From assembly GCF_000764305.2 (NCBI RefSeq), contig NW_025944201.1:62001-126000 (forward strand): a stretch of DNA of 64,000 nucleotides, read 5' to 3'. Every line of letters begins with the position of its first letter. Within the stretch, counting starts at the first letter, position 1. This stretch comes from Hyalella azteca. Taxonomy: Eukaryota > Arthropoda > Malacostraca > Amphipoda > Hyalellidae. Below are positions 1-11,145 of the stretch, one piece after another. Under the pieces are notes generated by a model. It did no database searches and was not told where the DNA came from. It saw nothing but the letters and a program-made list of their open reading frames with translations. The translations under genes and the position numbers were made by a program.

Positions 1-1143
1 TAACAAATAAACCATTTATTAGTGGTAAACTCGCCACAATGCGGCTGGTATCTCCTAATGAATAGCGATATTGTAATCTTACAATATTAAAAACTGCTGT
101 TTACGTGTAAGTGTGATATTTATAACTGAACGGGAATGGAGACCAGTATATAAATGTTTGAATATTGCCAGTTGTTGTTCGAGCAGATCATCGAAGTTAT
201 CTACCGAAGCAAATCGCTCTATTTATTTGCTCATATTTGATTGGTGTGGAATCGCGTCGGATCACTAGACGCTCTACAGTCTACAGATTGATTTCGCGAA
301 CGGAAGTTACGTTATGAAGTCATTCAATAATTCATGTCTACATACTACTAATAGAACGGCAACGGTCAAAACTCGCTATAATTGTGTGCTATTGTAGAAA
401 TTTATGGTTTATACGTGTTATAATGTTTTCGCTATTTAGGTGAAGTCCGGATTCAATTCAGACTAAAGTTTGATAAAAATTTGTCTAACTTGTAAATAAT
501 GTATCGGTAAGTTATTAGAATCTGTCAAAACGTATAACACTGTCAACAGCCAAATTCTGTTCATATAAGGAATTGTTTTCGCAAGGCACTTCAAGCAGAT
601 ATGAAGATAATAAAAGGTTGATGCCTCAGTCACTTTATTGCATATTGTTAAATCTTTAATTGCTCTGCAGGATCTACCCAAACTCAGTTCGCAATCCCTT
701 TGTCCGCAACAAGTAAACCTCTTCAGCTTGATCTGACTCAATATTATATTAAGATCTCGAGAACTCAATATATTAATCAGTCAGTACTAAGTCGACAAGG
801 ATACAAAGCTGATTTGCACGAATTGTTTCCTTTATTTCGCTCAAATATTCAAGCTCTCCAAAAGTCGACCATCTAATTAATTATCGTCGCTTTCAATGTT
901 AAATTATGCCAGCTTGAGAAGCATAATAGTTACTGTCGGTAAACTGGCCACGAAAACGAGTTGCGCTCAAAATCTTAGAGCTCTCATATAAATATTGGAC
1001 TGCTAAAGCATCTAAAACAAATTGGACTCAGCAAAATACAAAATTACAACAAAAATAAATCACACACATATCCTTCAATTCCTCTGAGGTGGGACTTCTG
1101 ACGGGTGTCTGTGCTCGTCAGGAATCCTCTGGGATTTCCCGTT
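1..1143. other. non-coding stretch, no gene recognised
   Basis: AT-rich DNA with only short open frames that resemble no protein family I know. I see no splice-consistent coding series, RNA gene or terminal repeats here. Confidence 0.5.
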
Positions 1144-1360
1144 CCTAGGAGGGTTGTACCTGAGCGCCCCACCGCTGAGCTCGCGGTGTCTGACTGCAGG
1201 TCTCAGTTGTGGGATCAAATAGCCAGGATTCCTTGCATTTCTCTTCTCTGTCTCTCTCGTGCGGGCGGCCGACGTACCGTGCAAGCGATCTCTTGTTCGA
1301 GTCTTAGTTTCTTTTGCTTTTCACCTGCCTCTCTTTGTCACTTCGTCTTCTTGAGATGCT
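1144..1360 (-). repeat. interspersed repeat family A, copy 1
   Basis: Read on the minus strand, this stretch matches 55299-55525 (plus strand) over about 220 bp with scattered differences. Shared words include ACCGCGAGCTCAGCGGTG, CGTCGGCCGCCC and CACGAGAGAGACAGAGAAG. Similarity starts at GCATCTCAA and ends at CCTAGGA. No convincing coding capacity is seen. It is probably a SINE or other short non-autonomous element; the other copy has flanking direct repeats. Confidence 0.7.
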
Positions 1361-2876
1361 ATTATATTTCCTATTGTAGGTGAGGAATGATTTTTTAATT
1401 TAAGAAACTTTAAATAATTGAGACCTTTCTCCCTGTTGGTGATGTTCACCTTGACTTTCGGTGCGAGAAAGCTACCAGTTAGCTGAAGCGCTAGTAAACC
1501 TGTGGCAACTAAACCAACTAACTAACCATATCTTTCAATTGTTGCTGCTTCTGTTGTTCTTTCACGAGTTAAGCCAGAAATGATTCATATGTTTGAATAT
1601 GCGTAAACTTTTCTTCAGTCACCCATGAATTATTCCCGAGAAATTTCAAAATTTTCCCAGAGGTGCTGATGTAGACGCAGCTTACCTCGACAGGCCGCGT
1701 ATCGGGGCAGATCTTGCCCCAGCCAATATCGAAAAATTCCTGCTAGTTACTGCAATGTCTCAATTCCAAGATAACTTGAACTTTTTTTTAAACTCACAGC
1801 TTGATTGTGTTTTCTGTCAACAATAAATCATCTAGCGAGAATTGTGCAACTCCAAAAGAGGCAGGAAAGCTAGCATTAGAGCTTTCAAAAAGACTAGAGG
1901 TGAGGCACTGAAAGTGTTCCGAGCCAGCTCTCCAGCAGGTAGGATGTTTTATTTTTTGGGTCCCGAAGGACCCCTCCCCCCTAACTCCCTTCCCCCAAGA
2001 GCAAATCAGTAGCCAGGTGAAGGCAGCGCCCCAACTCCTCAAGAATTGGGTGCTACCATTCACCCACCAGCCACCGTTGCTCTCGCCGCGTAGCCTGCAA
2101 CAGCCACAGAAGAGATTCCGCAAGAATGCGGTGAATCTCTTCCCCCTCTTGGGGGGCGGCGCCTTGCATCGGCTCAGCCTTGGCCTCACTATAGATCTAG
2201 TGAGTTCCTGTTACGCACGCCAGTAGCTGGGATAGATAGTGGCGTAGACAGGATGGGCGTATTGCCAGTCCGACATATCTTCGCCAGACATAGAAGAGTA
2301 TTCTATGACTGGTATAGCATAGCCTGCCTCGAGAACAGCCATTTTTGTTAAAGATAACAAGTTCAATCGAAATTTGTAAGAAAATCGATGACGAAGACGA
2401 ATTTTGCGACCAGACTTTATATAGTCCGGTATTGTGGATACGAAATTGAACAAACCCCTATACTGTATATGACGTCTCGAGACAGCAGACAACTTTATTG
2501 TCAATCTGAGGTCCATCGGGCAAAGAACAATCGTCGTTTCGTGCCTAAAATAGTACAATCCAGTTGATTTTCAACTTAAAGTCGTTGGAATGAAAGGAAA
2601 AGAATTTCAGAATCGTTACTCATGAATGATTACTAATTGGTGAATAAATTGGTGTCAAATTTATACTTTGGCCCGAGTTGGAGGAGGTATTACAATACCA
2701 TTTGCCAGCGTATTTAATATACAATAGCTGTCCCGTGTGTAATAATGTTTGTGACGCCCTCATGCGCCCACATAACGCAAAGACACTTTCAATTTAATTT
2801 AAGAAAAATCACGCAAACAAAATTCTTAAACATCTTTTAATCACCATAAAAACACACTACATGGCCTCAACCATTA
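1361..2876. other. non-coding stretch, no gene recognised
   Basis: Open frames here (for example 1794-2189 minus and 2211-2558 minus) have unbalanced composition and no recognisable domains. A short C-rich patch lies near 1965-2000. I see no other structure. Confidence 0.45.
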
Positions 2877-2918
2877 CCATGGTTGAATTAATACATTGTT
2901 GTATTAATTCAACCATGG
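2877..2918. repeat. perfect 19-bp inverted repeat (hairpin)
   Basis: The arm CCATGGTTGAATTAATACA (2877-2895) is followed by the loop TTGT and its exact reverse complement (2900-2918). Both arms begin or end with an NcoI-type CCATGG. No coding context. It could be a relic of a foldback transposon or a local replication-slippage palindrome. Confidence 0.85.
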
Positions 2919-5547
2919 CCTTAACGTCAATTTGTACAGTATTTTTCTTATTTGCTTTAATGTATTATGTAACATGCTTAGGGACGTGAGTGTTGAAGTA
3001 GTCCGTGGCCGGACGACTGAACAGTTTCACTGTCCCGATTACTGGATATCTTGGGTCATGAGACGATATTATTTCAGTAAAATGATGAAATTCGTGTACT
3101 GCTTTTTTCGTGTAGTTCGCACATGTTTGAAAATATTGTCGTGTATAATATTCCGACTTATAAGTAAATGGACTCCAAGGAAATCTCTTCCACCAATTTC
3201 AAATTTACTTCTTTTGGAATCAGCCACTTCACTGGCTGCAAAAATCAGAGATCGCAAGGTGAGGTTAAGTCAGAAAATATCTTATTAAAAGTTGAATAAT
3301 GTATGGCAGCGGTGTACTTGATTTCTGCTTTTATGCCCATCGTCAGAAGACATTGAGGTGTACCTATATTTTCTGTCTTGGCTTTTAGCCTTTACTGGCA
3401 ACTTCCCCAGAAGAGTCCAGCGCTTCATTATGAAAGCAACTGCTACGTTTATTGCAAAAACTGGTCGTCTAGCTACCTTATAGCAAGTGAATTGTATCAT
3501 ATTAAATAAGAATCTGCCAATTGCCACTTCTCATTGTGAAAACTGTCAACAATCTGAAGATGGACACCTGTGAGAGTGAAATGAGGCCATGCAGATATGT
3601 TAAAAACTTGAAATAACTAATCGTTGACGAGTCCAGGTGAAACAAGTGGTCAACGTGTCTGCTTCCTCAGGCTCACCTTCAACCCGTAACGGGAAGCCTG
3701 CCGAAGACCACCACTGCCCTGGATGTAATGGACTATCATGACTCCTGCCCTCCGGAACGTAGCCTTCAACACTTCTGGAAAATCATATAGGCAGCCGAAA
3801 GCCACCAGACAGAACGAATCAATTGAATTAGACCAATCAGCCCTCAGGAGAAAAAGGCTATTCGACCTCGTGCCTGGGGGGTGTGGAGCTCAAAATATTC
3901 AAAGCAGAAGGATGTCAATGATCGGTTACGGATAGCAGATTCCATTCACGGCTGATTGGTGGATGTCCGGAAAGATCCAAGGCGTTCGATTCAGGGCTTA
4001 TTGGTGTACAAAATTTGTGGTGCACGGCTGCGCTCCCGTTGGGGTGGTGGTGATTTGTGATTATTGGAGCTTCGAAGACTTGTCCATGTAGCTCCATAAC
4101 TGTACGGGAATATGTTGCAGACGCAGCCACAGCCACTGTGGACACATGAAGAGGATTGACAGCACAGAATTTTAGAAGTTAATGCATCTAAGCCAATATG
4201 CGAAGAAGTTACGGAAAATTATGCAGAAATCGGAGAACAGCATCGCAGTACAGATAGCGTTAAACACTGGAACTTCTGAAAAAAATGAAAAAAAACTTCT
4301 TCTGGAATAAAAAAAGGAGTTTGTAATTTTTTAGAAGAACCATGAATTAACAGGAAAAAAACGGCTAGCTAACTATGTTTATTTTAAAGAAGCTACAACC
4401 TATAATGGGAACTTGAAAATGTATGAATATGTTTAATGATTTTTAGCTTCAAGAATTTCATAACAATGTTCTGGCAACATCTACCCAAGGATTGGAAGGG
4501 ACTGTCAATTTGTCAAACGTTTTGGTCTAATCTAATTGGCCATTAGGCAATGGTCATTCGTTGACCCTCACACTTGGAGGAGGCGAACGCTTCTGCTCTA
4601 GGTAAGCGTTTAGGAGGCCTCTTCTGTACTACGTAGAATAACTTCGAGAAAGATGTCTAGAATTATGTTGTAATTGTCTATTATTATTAGTGTCGAATTA
4701 TATATTGTATGTACTAATATACATTTGTTCTCCCCGTATAAGGAACGTAGTTTTTTTCTTTTAAGAACTGCAGAAAGTTTTTGGCAATGGTGTTTTGCTA
4801 TAAATTTGTTTTCAGTTAAACTAAAGTGCTTTCAGTTGATTTTAATTGGAAGGACTCATCATTTTCTAATATATATATCATATATGTATATATAATGTCT
4901 TCCATATCATCTATGAAATTTCGAGACGGCAAAGATTACAGCCACTGCCACCAATCTGAATGAACAATGCCAAAGTTCGCATTTAATTAGCCATTTCTTT
5001 CCGTAGGATAGCAAACAACCACAACCGCACGACTCCGCACGAGTGTCAGTTTTGTGAATCGTATCGGCTTAATCGGCATTGTAGAATGTGGGGAGCTATA
5101 TTACGATTAGCTACAAGCCTGTATGTAGTTTTAGACATAATTTGGTAATTTCTTCTGCTAATTATTATTTGTCATGTGATAATAATCGCAAAATATTTTA
5201 ATCAACAAAAATTTGAACAAACTTGTTCTTTTATCAAGGGACTGAATCCCAATCTGAAACTTGTTTCACAAAACGAGCAATTGTTTACAGATTTGGGCTG
5301 GGGGCCTGGGGGCGCAGCCAGAGTCTCGATTTAACCGTGGAAGTGAGAAGACGTTCTGTGTCTGACAGCGTTCTACCGGCAAGCTCAGGAGGACGGTCGA
5401 CGGCACGTGAGCAATCTGTCGAAACTCGAAAGTAAGCAGTCTCAATAATTTCGGTACTTGTTTTTGAATTTAGTCCGTTGCTGAGTCGGGAATTTAAGTA
5501 GGCTGTTAGTAGTCTTAGAAGAGTAGGATTGACTGTTTTTTTTTTTA
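2919..5547. other. non-coding stretch, no gene recognised
   Basis: I find no supported gene. 3640-4140 is more GC-balanced and could be an old repeat, but I found no second copy in the window. 4870-4895 is an AT dinucleotide patch. Short open frames throughout look random. Confidence 0.4.
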
Positions 5548-6072
5548 CAACATTTCTCTTTAACTTCACTTCTTGTTTGTCTGTCTCACGTCTGTCTGCT
5601 ACAAATCTTGTAATCGAAATTTAATACACTTCTACTTATCCTATCGATCTGAAATTTTGCACACTTGTGTAAACTGTAAAGTCGGAGACAATGCATGAAT
5701 CAAATGTCAAAATAAAAGATTTTAAAAATTAATTTTTTTCTCAATTTTAAAAAAATTGAAAAAATAATTTTGTCAGCTACTAAAAACCTTATAACTGATA
5801 TCTGACACACTTTTACCTGTCTGATTGATCCGAGATTTTGCACACTTGTGTAAAGTCAGAGCCACACAGAGGCAATGCATGAATCAATTAATAGAATAAA
5901 TAATTTTGAACAAAATTATATATTAAAAATATTATATATTAAAAAAAATTGAAAAACTAATTTTTTAATTTGAAAATTAAATGAGAAATTCATTGTACAT
6001 TTGTAAGATTGGAGACACTGGATTCTTTGGAAGTGTTGTCTTTAAAAAGTAATTTTTAAACGCATATTATTT
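5548..6072. repeat. interspersed repeat family C, copy 1 (internally duplicated)
   Basis: This matches 21799-22121 in UMPS intron 8. Shared words include CTTTAACTTCACTTCTTG, TGCACACTTG, GACAATG(C/T)ATGAATCAA and TTCTTT(G/A)GAAGTGTTGTCTTT. The central part appears twice here (about 5595-5760 and 5775-5950), each with TGCACACTTGTGTAAA and CAATGCATGAATCAA, so this copy carries a tandem duplication that the other lacks. AT-rich and non-coding; class unknown. Confidence 0.75.
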
Positions 6073-6213
6073 ATATGTAATAAGCTTGCACTGGTCACAA
6101 CTCACAAAGAGGAGAGGAAGAAAAGAGGGTGCAATAGGAAAAGGAGGCAGAAATGGAGAGCTCCACTGCGGGGAACGGAGCTGTGACAGGCAAATCCAAG
6201 CATCAGAATCATA

Positions 6214-7359
6214 GGGTAAACGCGGTATATTCCGACACATTAAGGACGCATCGAGAAATGAAAAACTATAAAAAAAACTGTATGCGTTACGTAAGTTCTG
6301 TCGCCTAGCCTTCACGTGACTCTCAAAACACTTCACTACGCCCATGGTCAGGAAGATGTGCCAGGTGCGTGGGAATTTATTTTGTCATTTTAACGACCTG
6401 CGCGGTGCGCCGTACTATGCTGGTAAAAAAATGCGCCACGCGCCGTACTTCAGAAAGCTAAAATAGTTCTACTATTTTAGTCAACAATATACGCTAGTAT
6501 ATTGACTATGCGAGTCGAACTGACAATAATAAAATGTAAGACATGTCCGGGTTACTTCTGACTCTTCCGCCTGTCCGCCTTGTCGGATACGGAACGTACG
6601 GTAATCGTAAACTGCAGCTATTATACATACGAAATGTAAACAGACGGTGTTCAGTGTTGCCATATGACTTTGGAGAAAATTTCTTCTAAAATAAAGTTCT
6701 AGATTTCTCATTCACCAAATTTCTGTATCAAGAAAAATCATATATCACTGAAAGATAATTAAAGGCATACTGTACTGAGTAATGTGAGTATTACGTCTGT
6801 TCCTCCACTAACTGCTCCTGCGTGGCAGCGCGACATAGAATTGATGGCCGGGATTGCGCGAACACGTGCGCGAAGAGAATCAATTTTCATTATATTGTGC
6901 CAACTGTGCACAGCAATAGCTTAAAAAAATGAAAATGCACGGAAAAATTCACCGAAAACATACATCATCCTGAGTGTGGCACTATGCATCAGCAACGATG
7001 AAACGTCACAAAATGTTGCCATATTTATTAAAAAGCCTTTAGAATGGAAACCTACCAAATCCCTATATTCCAACACTGTGTGTGGCAATATTCGACACGT
7101 GGTGAGTGGTATTGCATCAGCGCTTCAAATTTAACTGATACGTAATGCCGATATCCACGTGTTTGAATTCCGTTTGCTGTGTGAGCTGTATTGGGATACA
7201 ACACGGCTTTGAATTAGAACACTAACGAATATTGAACACTACAGACGTCACCATTTCAACCATCAACAAACGCATGGAACTAAAACAAAGCTTAATATAA
7301 AGGAAAAGCTGGAGAGGTGATGGAATTACCTACGATGTTGGAATATACCACGTTTACCC
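6214..7359. mobile_element. TA-flanked DNA transposon family E, copy 1
   Basis: Terminal inverted repeats begin GGGTAAACGCGGTATATT on the left and are mirrored at the right end (CCACGTTTACCC). Both ends are flanked by TA, a target duplication typical of Tc1/mariner and related superfamilies. A second copy in the opposite orientation lies at 27323-28567 and matches at both ends and in the interior (for example GAAACGTCACAAAATGTTGCC region, 6998-7025). No transposase frame is visible, so it is non-autonomous. It is interrupted at 6342-6979 by another element. Confidence 0.85.
6342..6979. mobile_element. hAT-like non-autonomous element nested in family E
   Basis: Comparison with the uninterrupted homologous part of the 27323-28567 copy shows a 638-bp insertion. 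It is flanked by CACTACGC (6334-6341) and CACTATGC (6980-6987), an 8-bp target duplication with one change. The ends are imperfect inverted repeats: CCATGGTCAGGAAGATGT and the mirror of ACATCATCCTGAGTGTGG. An 8-bp duplication is characteristic of hAT elements. No transposase fragment is recognisable inside. Confidence 0.75.
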
Positions 7360-7401
7360 TAAAAGAAATCTAAATGGTCTTTCTGCCGGTGCCAGGTTGT
7401 G

Positions 7402-7451
7402 AGACTCCGGATCTGCTTTTTAGCTTAGACTCCGGATCTGCTTTTTAGCTT
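7402..7451. repeat. perfect 25-bp tandem duplication
   Basis: The 25-bp unit at 7402-7426 (beginning AGACTCCGGATCTG) is repeated exactly at 7427-7451. It looks like a recent local duplication; no function is apparent. Confidence 0.9.
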
Positions 7452-7620
7452 CACTGCTTGTGACAGTTAACAACGAACATGGCGTGCTTGATGATAACTG
7501 CCAGAAGATATTCAAATGCGTTTGTTTCTAGTTTGTGTTCTATTACGTATTTCTTGTTGCTTCCTTAATATTTATAGACAGTTGAGGAGTGGTGTTTCAG
7601 TCCAATTAATTTTACTGGGT

Positions 7621-7808
7621 CACATAGTGGCAAAGCAGAGAGTTTTTTAGACTCCCCCTCAAGTTCAATTTTGAGAACTATAAGTAGACCAGTAAAGTAT
7701 CTGAGATACCAGCATTATCGTACATAAGAAATTTGTTTTAAATATTAAGTAAATGAGAAAATTAAAGCTGAATGGATTCTAAAAATTTGATGGTTTGCCA
7801 CTATGCTG
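7621..7808. mobile_element. MITE family D, copy 1
   Basis: A 188-bp element whose ends are imperfect inverted repeats containing CATAGTGGCAAA followed by a T-rich stretch and TTTTTAGA. Related copies or fragments lie at 27010-27085, 28757-28938, 28969-29090 and 30834-30969. The interior has shared words such as AGTAGACCAGTAAAGTATC and ATACCAGCATTATC. No coding capacity, so non-autonomous. The exact target duplication is unclear; GGGT occurs at both edges. Confidence 0.75.
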
Positions 7809-8576
7809 GGTCATGACACAAGACTTGTTTGTCTAAGCTGACTCTTCAACTGCCTTGTTATTTTATTAACCAGTCATTCCAGTGCCTCCCGGTCACCGCC
7901 GTCCGCTCACCATCAACTTTGGCAACCTCGGCGTCCGGTTACTGATGAATATTGGTGTCCACCATCTATATAGGTTCATCTTGGTGTCTTTTGGTTTGAA
8001 AAACGGTGTCCTCGACCTATGTTGTGCCATTCTTTACTGTCTGGTTTCATGGTACGGTGGCCACTGTGCACTGTGCAGAGTGGATGAATATTGCAAGATC
8101 TTTGGTGACGCTTCAGTAGCAAAATCTACGCCTTCAGAAGATCTTGCCAACACATTTAGATAGAAATTCTTGCATTTAATATATTTGTCAGTCTTTGGCC
8201 AACTATCTAAAAAAGTAAGGTTTCCGATATGTTGGATGGATCAGGATACAGTGAAGCTTGTCCGGAAATCAGTTGCGATGAGTTCCCGTCAAAAATGTAA
8301 ATATCAAGTTTACGATTACATAGTTGCGGTCACATTAGAGCGGTCAGACTTCATCATCACATGTTCAGTTGACACTTGCTGTACAATCGGACTGTTTTTA
8401 GGGTAAAATTAGTTATTTGGGGTAACACTTGCATGCAACCTTGTAAATAAGTTTGTGGCTTGTAAATAGTTTTTCATTACTCAGTGTAAATGGCTTTTCA
8501 TTAAAAATTACCCGGCGACGCATCTTAAAATTACTCAGCGACGCTTAGGGCTTAAAAACGGGACCCCTGATGATGA
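7809..8576. other. possible 5' untranslated part of the non-LTR element; no gene recognised
   Basis: Open frames at 7882-8163 and 8170-8406 resemble nothing I know. The segment immediately before 8577 may belong to the 5' region of the adjacent retrotransposon, but no boundary or target duplication is visible. Confidence 0.35.
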
Positions 8577-9257
8577 ATGGCCCCCCCTCCAGACTTGTCA
8601 TTCTCAGGTGGCCCATCAGGTGAGGAAATGTCTGAGTCAGATACTGAACATTTTTTTGCTGCTACTCATGCACAAAAGAGGAAGGCAACATCCAGTCCTG
8701 AAATGGAGAGCCAAGCAACCAGCCCGAAGAAAAGCAATACCGGTAACAACTTTAGAGGTTTCAATGACAAAGCTAGGAGTCAACCTACTGGCAATTCCCC
8801 ATCTAGCTGGCAATCCACATCAAGGGCCTTAGACACACCAAACAACCTCTGTTTTTCCACTGTGGCCATGCCCGGCCCCCAGGTTGCAACCATGAAGCCC
8901 AAGTCTGCAAAAACAATACTAATTGAACCAATTGGGACCACTGACAAAGTAAAAGGCTTCTTTGCCAATGACATCAAGTTGGCAAGGAAGATAGATGCTT
9001 TTTTGTTTGGCAAATATCAAATTGCATCGATTAACAAAAATCTAGCAAGGGGGCTCCTGATACTGAACTTCCCTCAACTACACAAAGAACAGCTAACCAA
9101 GCTGCTGGCAGTGAATTCAATTGGAAGTAGGGAAGTGAGGTGCAGGTTACTACAAATGCAATCCTTGACCCATGGAGTCATTGGTCCTGTGGGTGTGGAG
9201 ACTGATGTAGAGGAAATTCTGTTGGAGCTGAAAAAACGGCATGCATCTTTGCAATGA
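8577..9257 (+). CDS. ORF1 (Gag-like) protein of the non-LTR element, probably C-terminally truncated
   Basis: An intact 226-aa frame. Residues 1-110 are Ser/Pro/Lys-rich and probably disordered, with a basic stretch around the KKSN segment. Residues 110-225 form a compact region beginning KTILIEPIGTTDK and ending EILLELKKRHA, similar in layout to the RRM-like middle domain of ORF1 proteins of non-LTR elements. The zinc knuckles (CCHC) expected in this group are not visible before the stop, and coding-like sequence continues past it until the Tigger insertion at 9477, so the frame has probably been cut short. Position upstream of the endonuclease supports the assignment. Inferred role: RNA binding in the retrotransposition particle. 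Confidence 0.65.
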   Translation: MAPPPDLSFSGGPSGEEMSESDTEHFFAATHAQKRKATSSPEMESQATSPKKSNTGNNFRGFNDKARSQPTGNSPSSWQSTSRALDTPNNLCFSTVAMPGPQVATMKPKSAKTILIEPIGTTDKVKGFFANDIKLARKIDAFLFGKYQIASINKNLARGLLILNFPQLHKEQLTKLLAVNSIGSREVRCRLLQMQSLTHGVIGPVGVETDVEEILLELKKRHASLQ

Positions 9258-9476
9258 TGCAATCAGCATCACAGCAGCAAAAGCCTTACAATGTGGCCCA
9301 AGCCCTTGATTGGTAGAACCAGGAACTTATCTCCTCCAAAAAACCTGATATCCACTACTGAACCGTCCAAACAATCTGTTGAACCAAAAACCAAATCAAG
9401 AAACCTGGAAATGGCCCTCCCTAAGAAGGATCTGGCTAAGACCTCTTTATTAGAGAAAGTCAGCCAATGAATACTA

Positions 9477-10336
9477 CAGCAATCCCTTGATTAACGCGGT
9501 TAATAAATCCCCAAGTTTCACCGTGTTTAGCAAAACCGCGCTAATCAAACTTAAGAATATATGGGAATAATTATAATGAATCCTCAAAAATAGCAAAGTT
9601 ACATAATAATTTTTTTTCCACTAAAATTCATCATATTTTTTCTAAATAATAGGGGAAATAAATAAAAGGAATGCGAATGAATTAACGTATTGTTTCCTGT
9701 GCGTATTGTTGACTCGGGAAACCCTAGGTCTTCACCGATCTTCGTTTTCGTTTCACCATTATCAAAACGCTTAATTATTTCAAGCTTAGTCTCCAAAGTG
9801 ATATTTTTACATTTTAGCGTTCCCTTTTTGTCCATAATTATGACGGTAATTTATCAAGGAAAATTATGTAGTTTGATAAAAATGAGCAGTAGATATGGCA
9901 GCGATCTTGACCAGTTGAAGGCTAACAAGTAACTAGAGCACCGGCATGGCGCACTTACCGGTGGTCGTTGCCGAACTCGACCATTCGAGTTATGAACGAG
10001 ACAAGGCGCGGTTAAACCCACTCTGTAGTCAGCACGAGTGCCTACGGAACGGGACCTTATTTAAAGAATTATTGGCTGAAATTCATAAAGTAACAATATT
10101 TGGTGAATTTTTCCAAAAGTCGTAACAAAGGAAACAACATAAGATCTAATAAGCAAAAAGTAACACTTTTGTTATGAACGTAACACCTCTGGCTAGAGGC
10201 GGGAAAATGATGCGTTGAGAAAAAAAGTCACGCTAATCAAAACTGTCACTGCATAGATTAAGAGTAGGTTGCAAATTTTTTTCCGCGTTAATCAAAACCG
10301 CTGTATTCAAAACCGTGCTAATCAAGGGATTTGCTG
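9477..10336 (-). mobile_element. Tigger/pogo-like DNA transposon inserted in the non-LTR element
   Basis: An 860-bp element with terminal inverted repeats: CAGCAATCCCTTGATTA on the left; the right end mirrors CAGCAAATCCCTTGATTA. The left flank is TA (9475-9476), as expected for pogo/Tigger, but the right flank reads TC, so the duplication has decayed. Subterminal motifs of the type CGGTTTTGATTA(A/G)C recur near both ends. Inside is only the N-terminal DNA-binding part of a transposase (9599-9835 minus), so the element is internally deleted. It separates ORF1 from ORF2 of the host retrotransposon and is therefore younger. Confidence 0.85.
9599..9835 (-). pseudogene. truncated Tigger-type transposase, CENP-B N-terminal HTH part only
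   Basis: Residues 1-46 begin MDKKGTLKCKN and continue with the helix-turn-helix pattern KLEIIKRFDNGE...IGEDLGFPESTIR, typical of the CENP-B/psq-like N-terminal domain of pogo/Tigger transposases. After the STIRT motif the frame runs into unrelated residues and stops. The second HTH and the DDE catalytic domain are absent. It lies within matching inverted repeats. The family assignment is based on this motif and the TIRs. Confidence 0.75.
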
Positions 10337-10426
10337 TCCTGCTATAACAAAGCAGACCAGCCCTCCAATTAGCCCCAGGTCCAAAAATAAAAAAGGTAAA
10401 GGCATCCTGGCCTCATGCCCCTGAGA

Positions 10427-11126
10427 ATGGAAAAACTCCGAATTCTTTTTTGGAATTGCCGCAGTCTGTACTCCAAACTCTCCTGCTTCAAGATCAGACT
10501 ATGCATCCAAACCCCATATAGTGTGTCTGACAGAAACTTGGCTTAAACAAAGCCGTGAGCCCGCCTTCATCAACTACACAGCCTACTACCAGCATAGACA
10601 GCTTCAACCAGGTGGAGGGCTAGCAATGCTAGTCAGGAAGGATCTAAATAGCATCCTAAACCCACCAGACAGCTTCCCAGCTGGAGCATTAGAAATACAA
10701 TCTATAAAGGTTTTCTGCCAAAACAGGGCCATAAGCATCACCAATGTATACAACTCAAATATGCCTATTTCTACAGCTGAGTACACCCATTACCTTGAAC
10801 AATTGTCTAGCCCCCGAGTTATTCTGGGGGACTTCAACGAATGCAACACAGCTAGCCTGAACTTGGTGGAGAGCCTGGAGGAGTTTCCAGATTTGAGCCT
10901 ACTAACACCTGTTTCTCTTCCTACCTATTTCCATGCACAAACTGGAACCTTCTTTACTTTGGACCTTTGTTTTGTCTCAACGGACCTAATGCCCCTCTTG
11001 CATATAACGCTGGAACCCGAAATGGGCAGCGACCATGAGCCAGTGCTGTTGTCTATTAGCAAAGCCACTTTCAAGTCCTGTTGCCGTTGGCAACAGGATC
11101 AAATCCTGGATGTATCAAAATCCTAA
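10427..11126 (+). pseudogene. AP-like endonuclease domain of the non-LTR ORF2 (frameshifted)
   Basis: The frame starting at ATG 10427 encodes MEKLRILFWNCRSLYSK, the N-terminal endonuclease motif. The reading then shifts frame to PHIVCLTETWL (about 10512), which carries the catalytic Glu. Downstream are VILGDFNE (catalytic Asp and Asn) and GSDHEP near the C-terminus (catalytic Asp-His). All key motifs survive, with a frameshift around 10480-10510. In the family this domain nicks target DNA to prime reverse transcription. The frame ends at 11126, after which coding-like sequence continues in other frames. Confidence 0.85.
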
Positions 11127-11145
11127 ACAATTCTTCTCCTGGACA

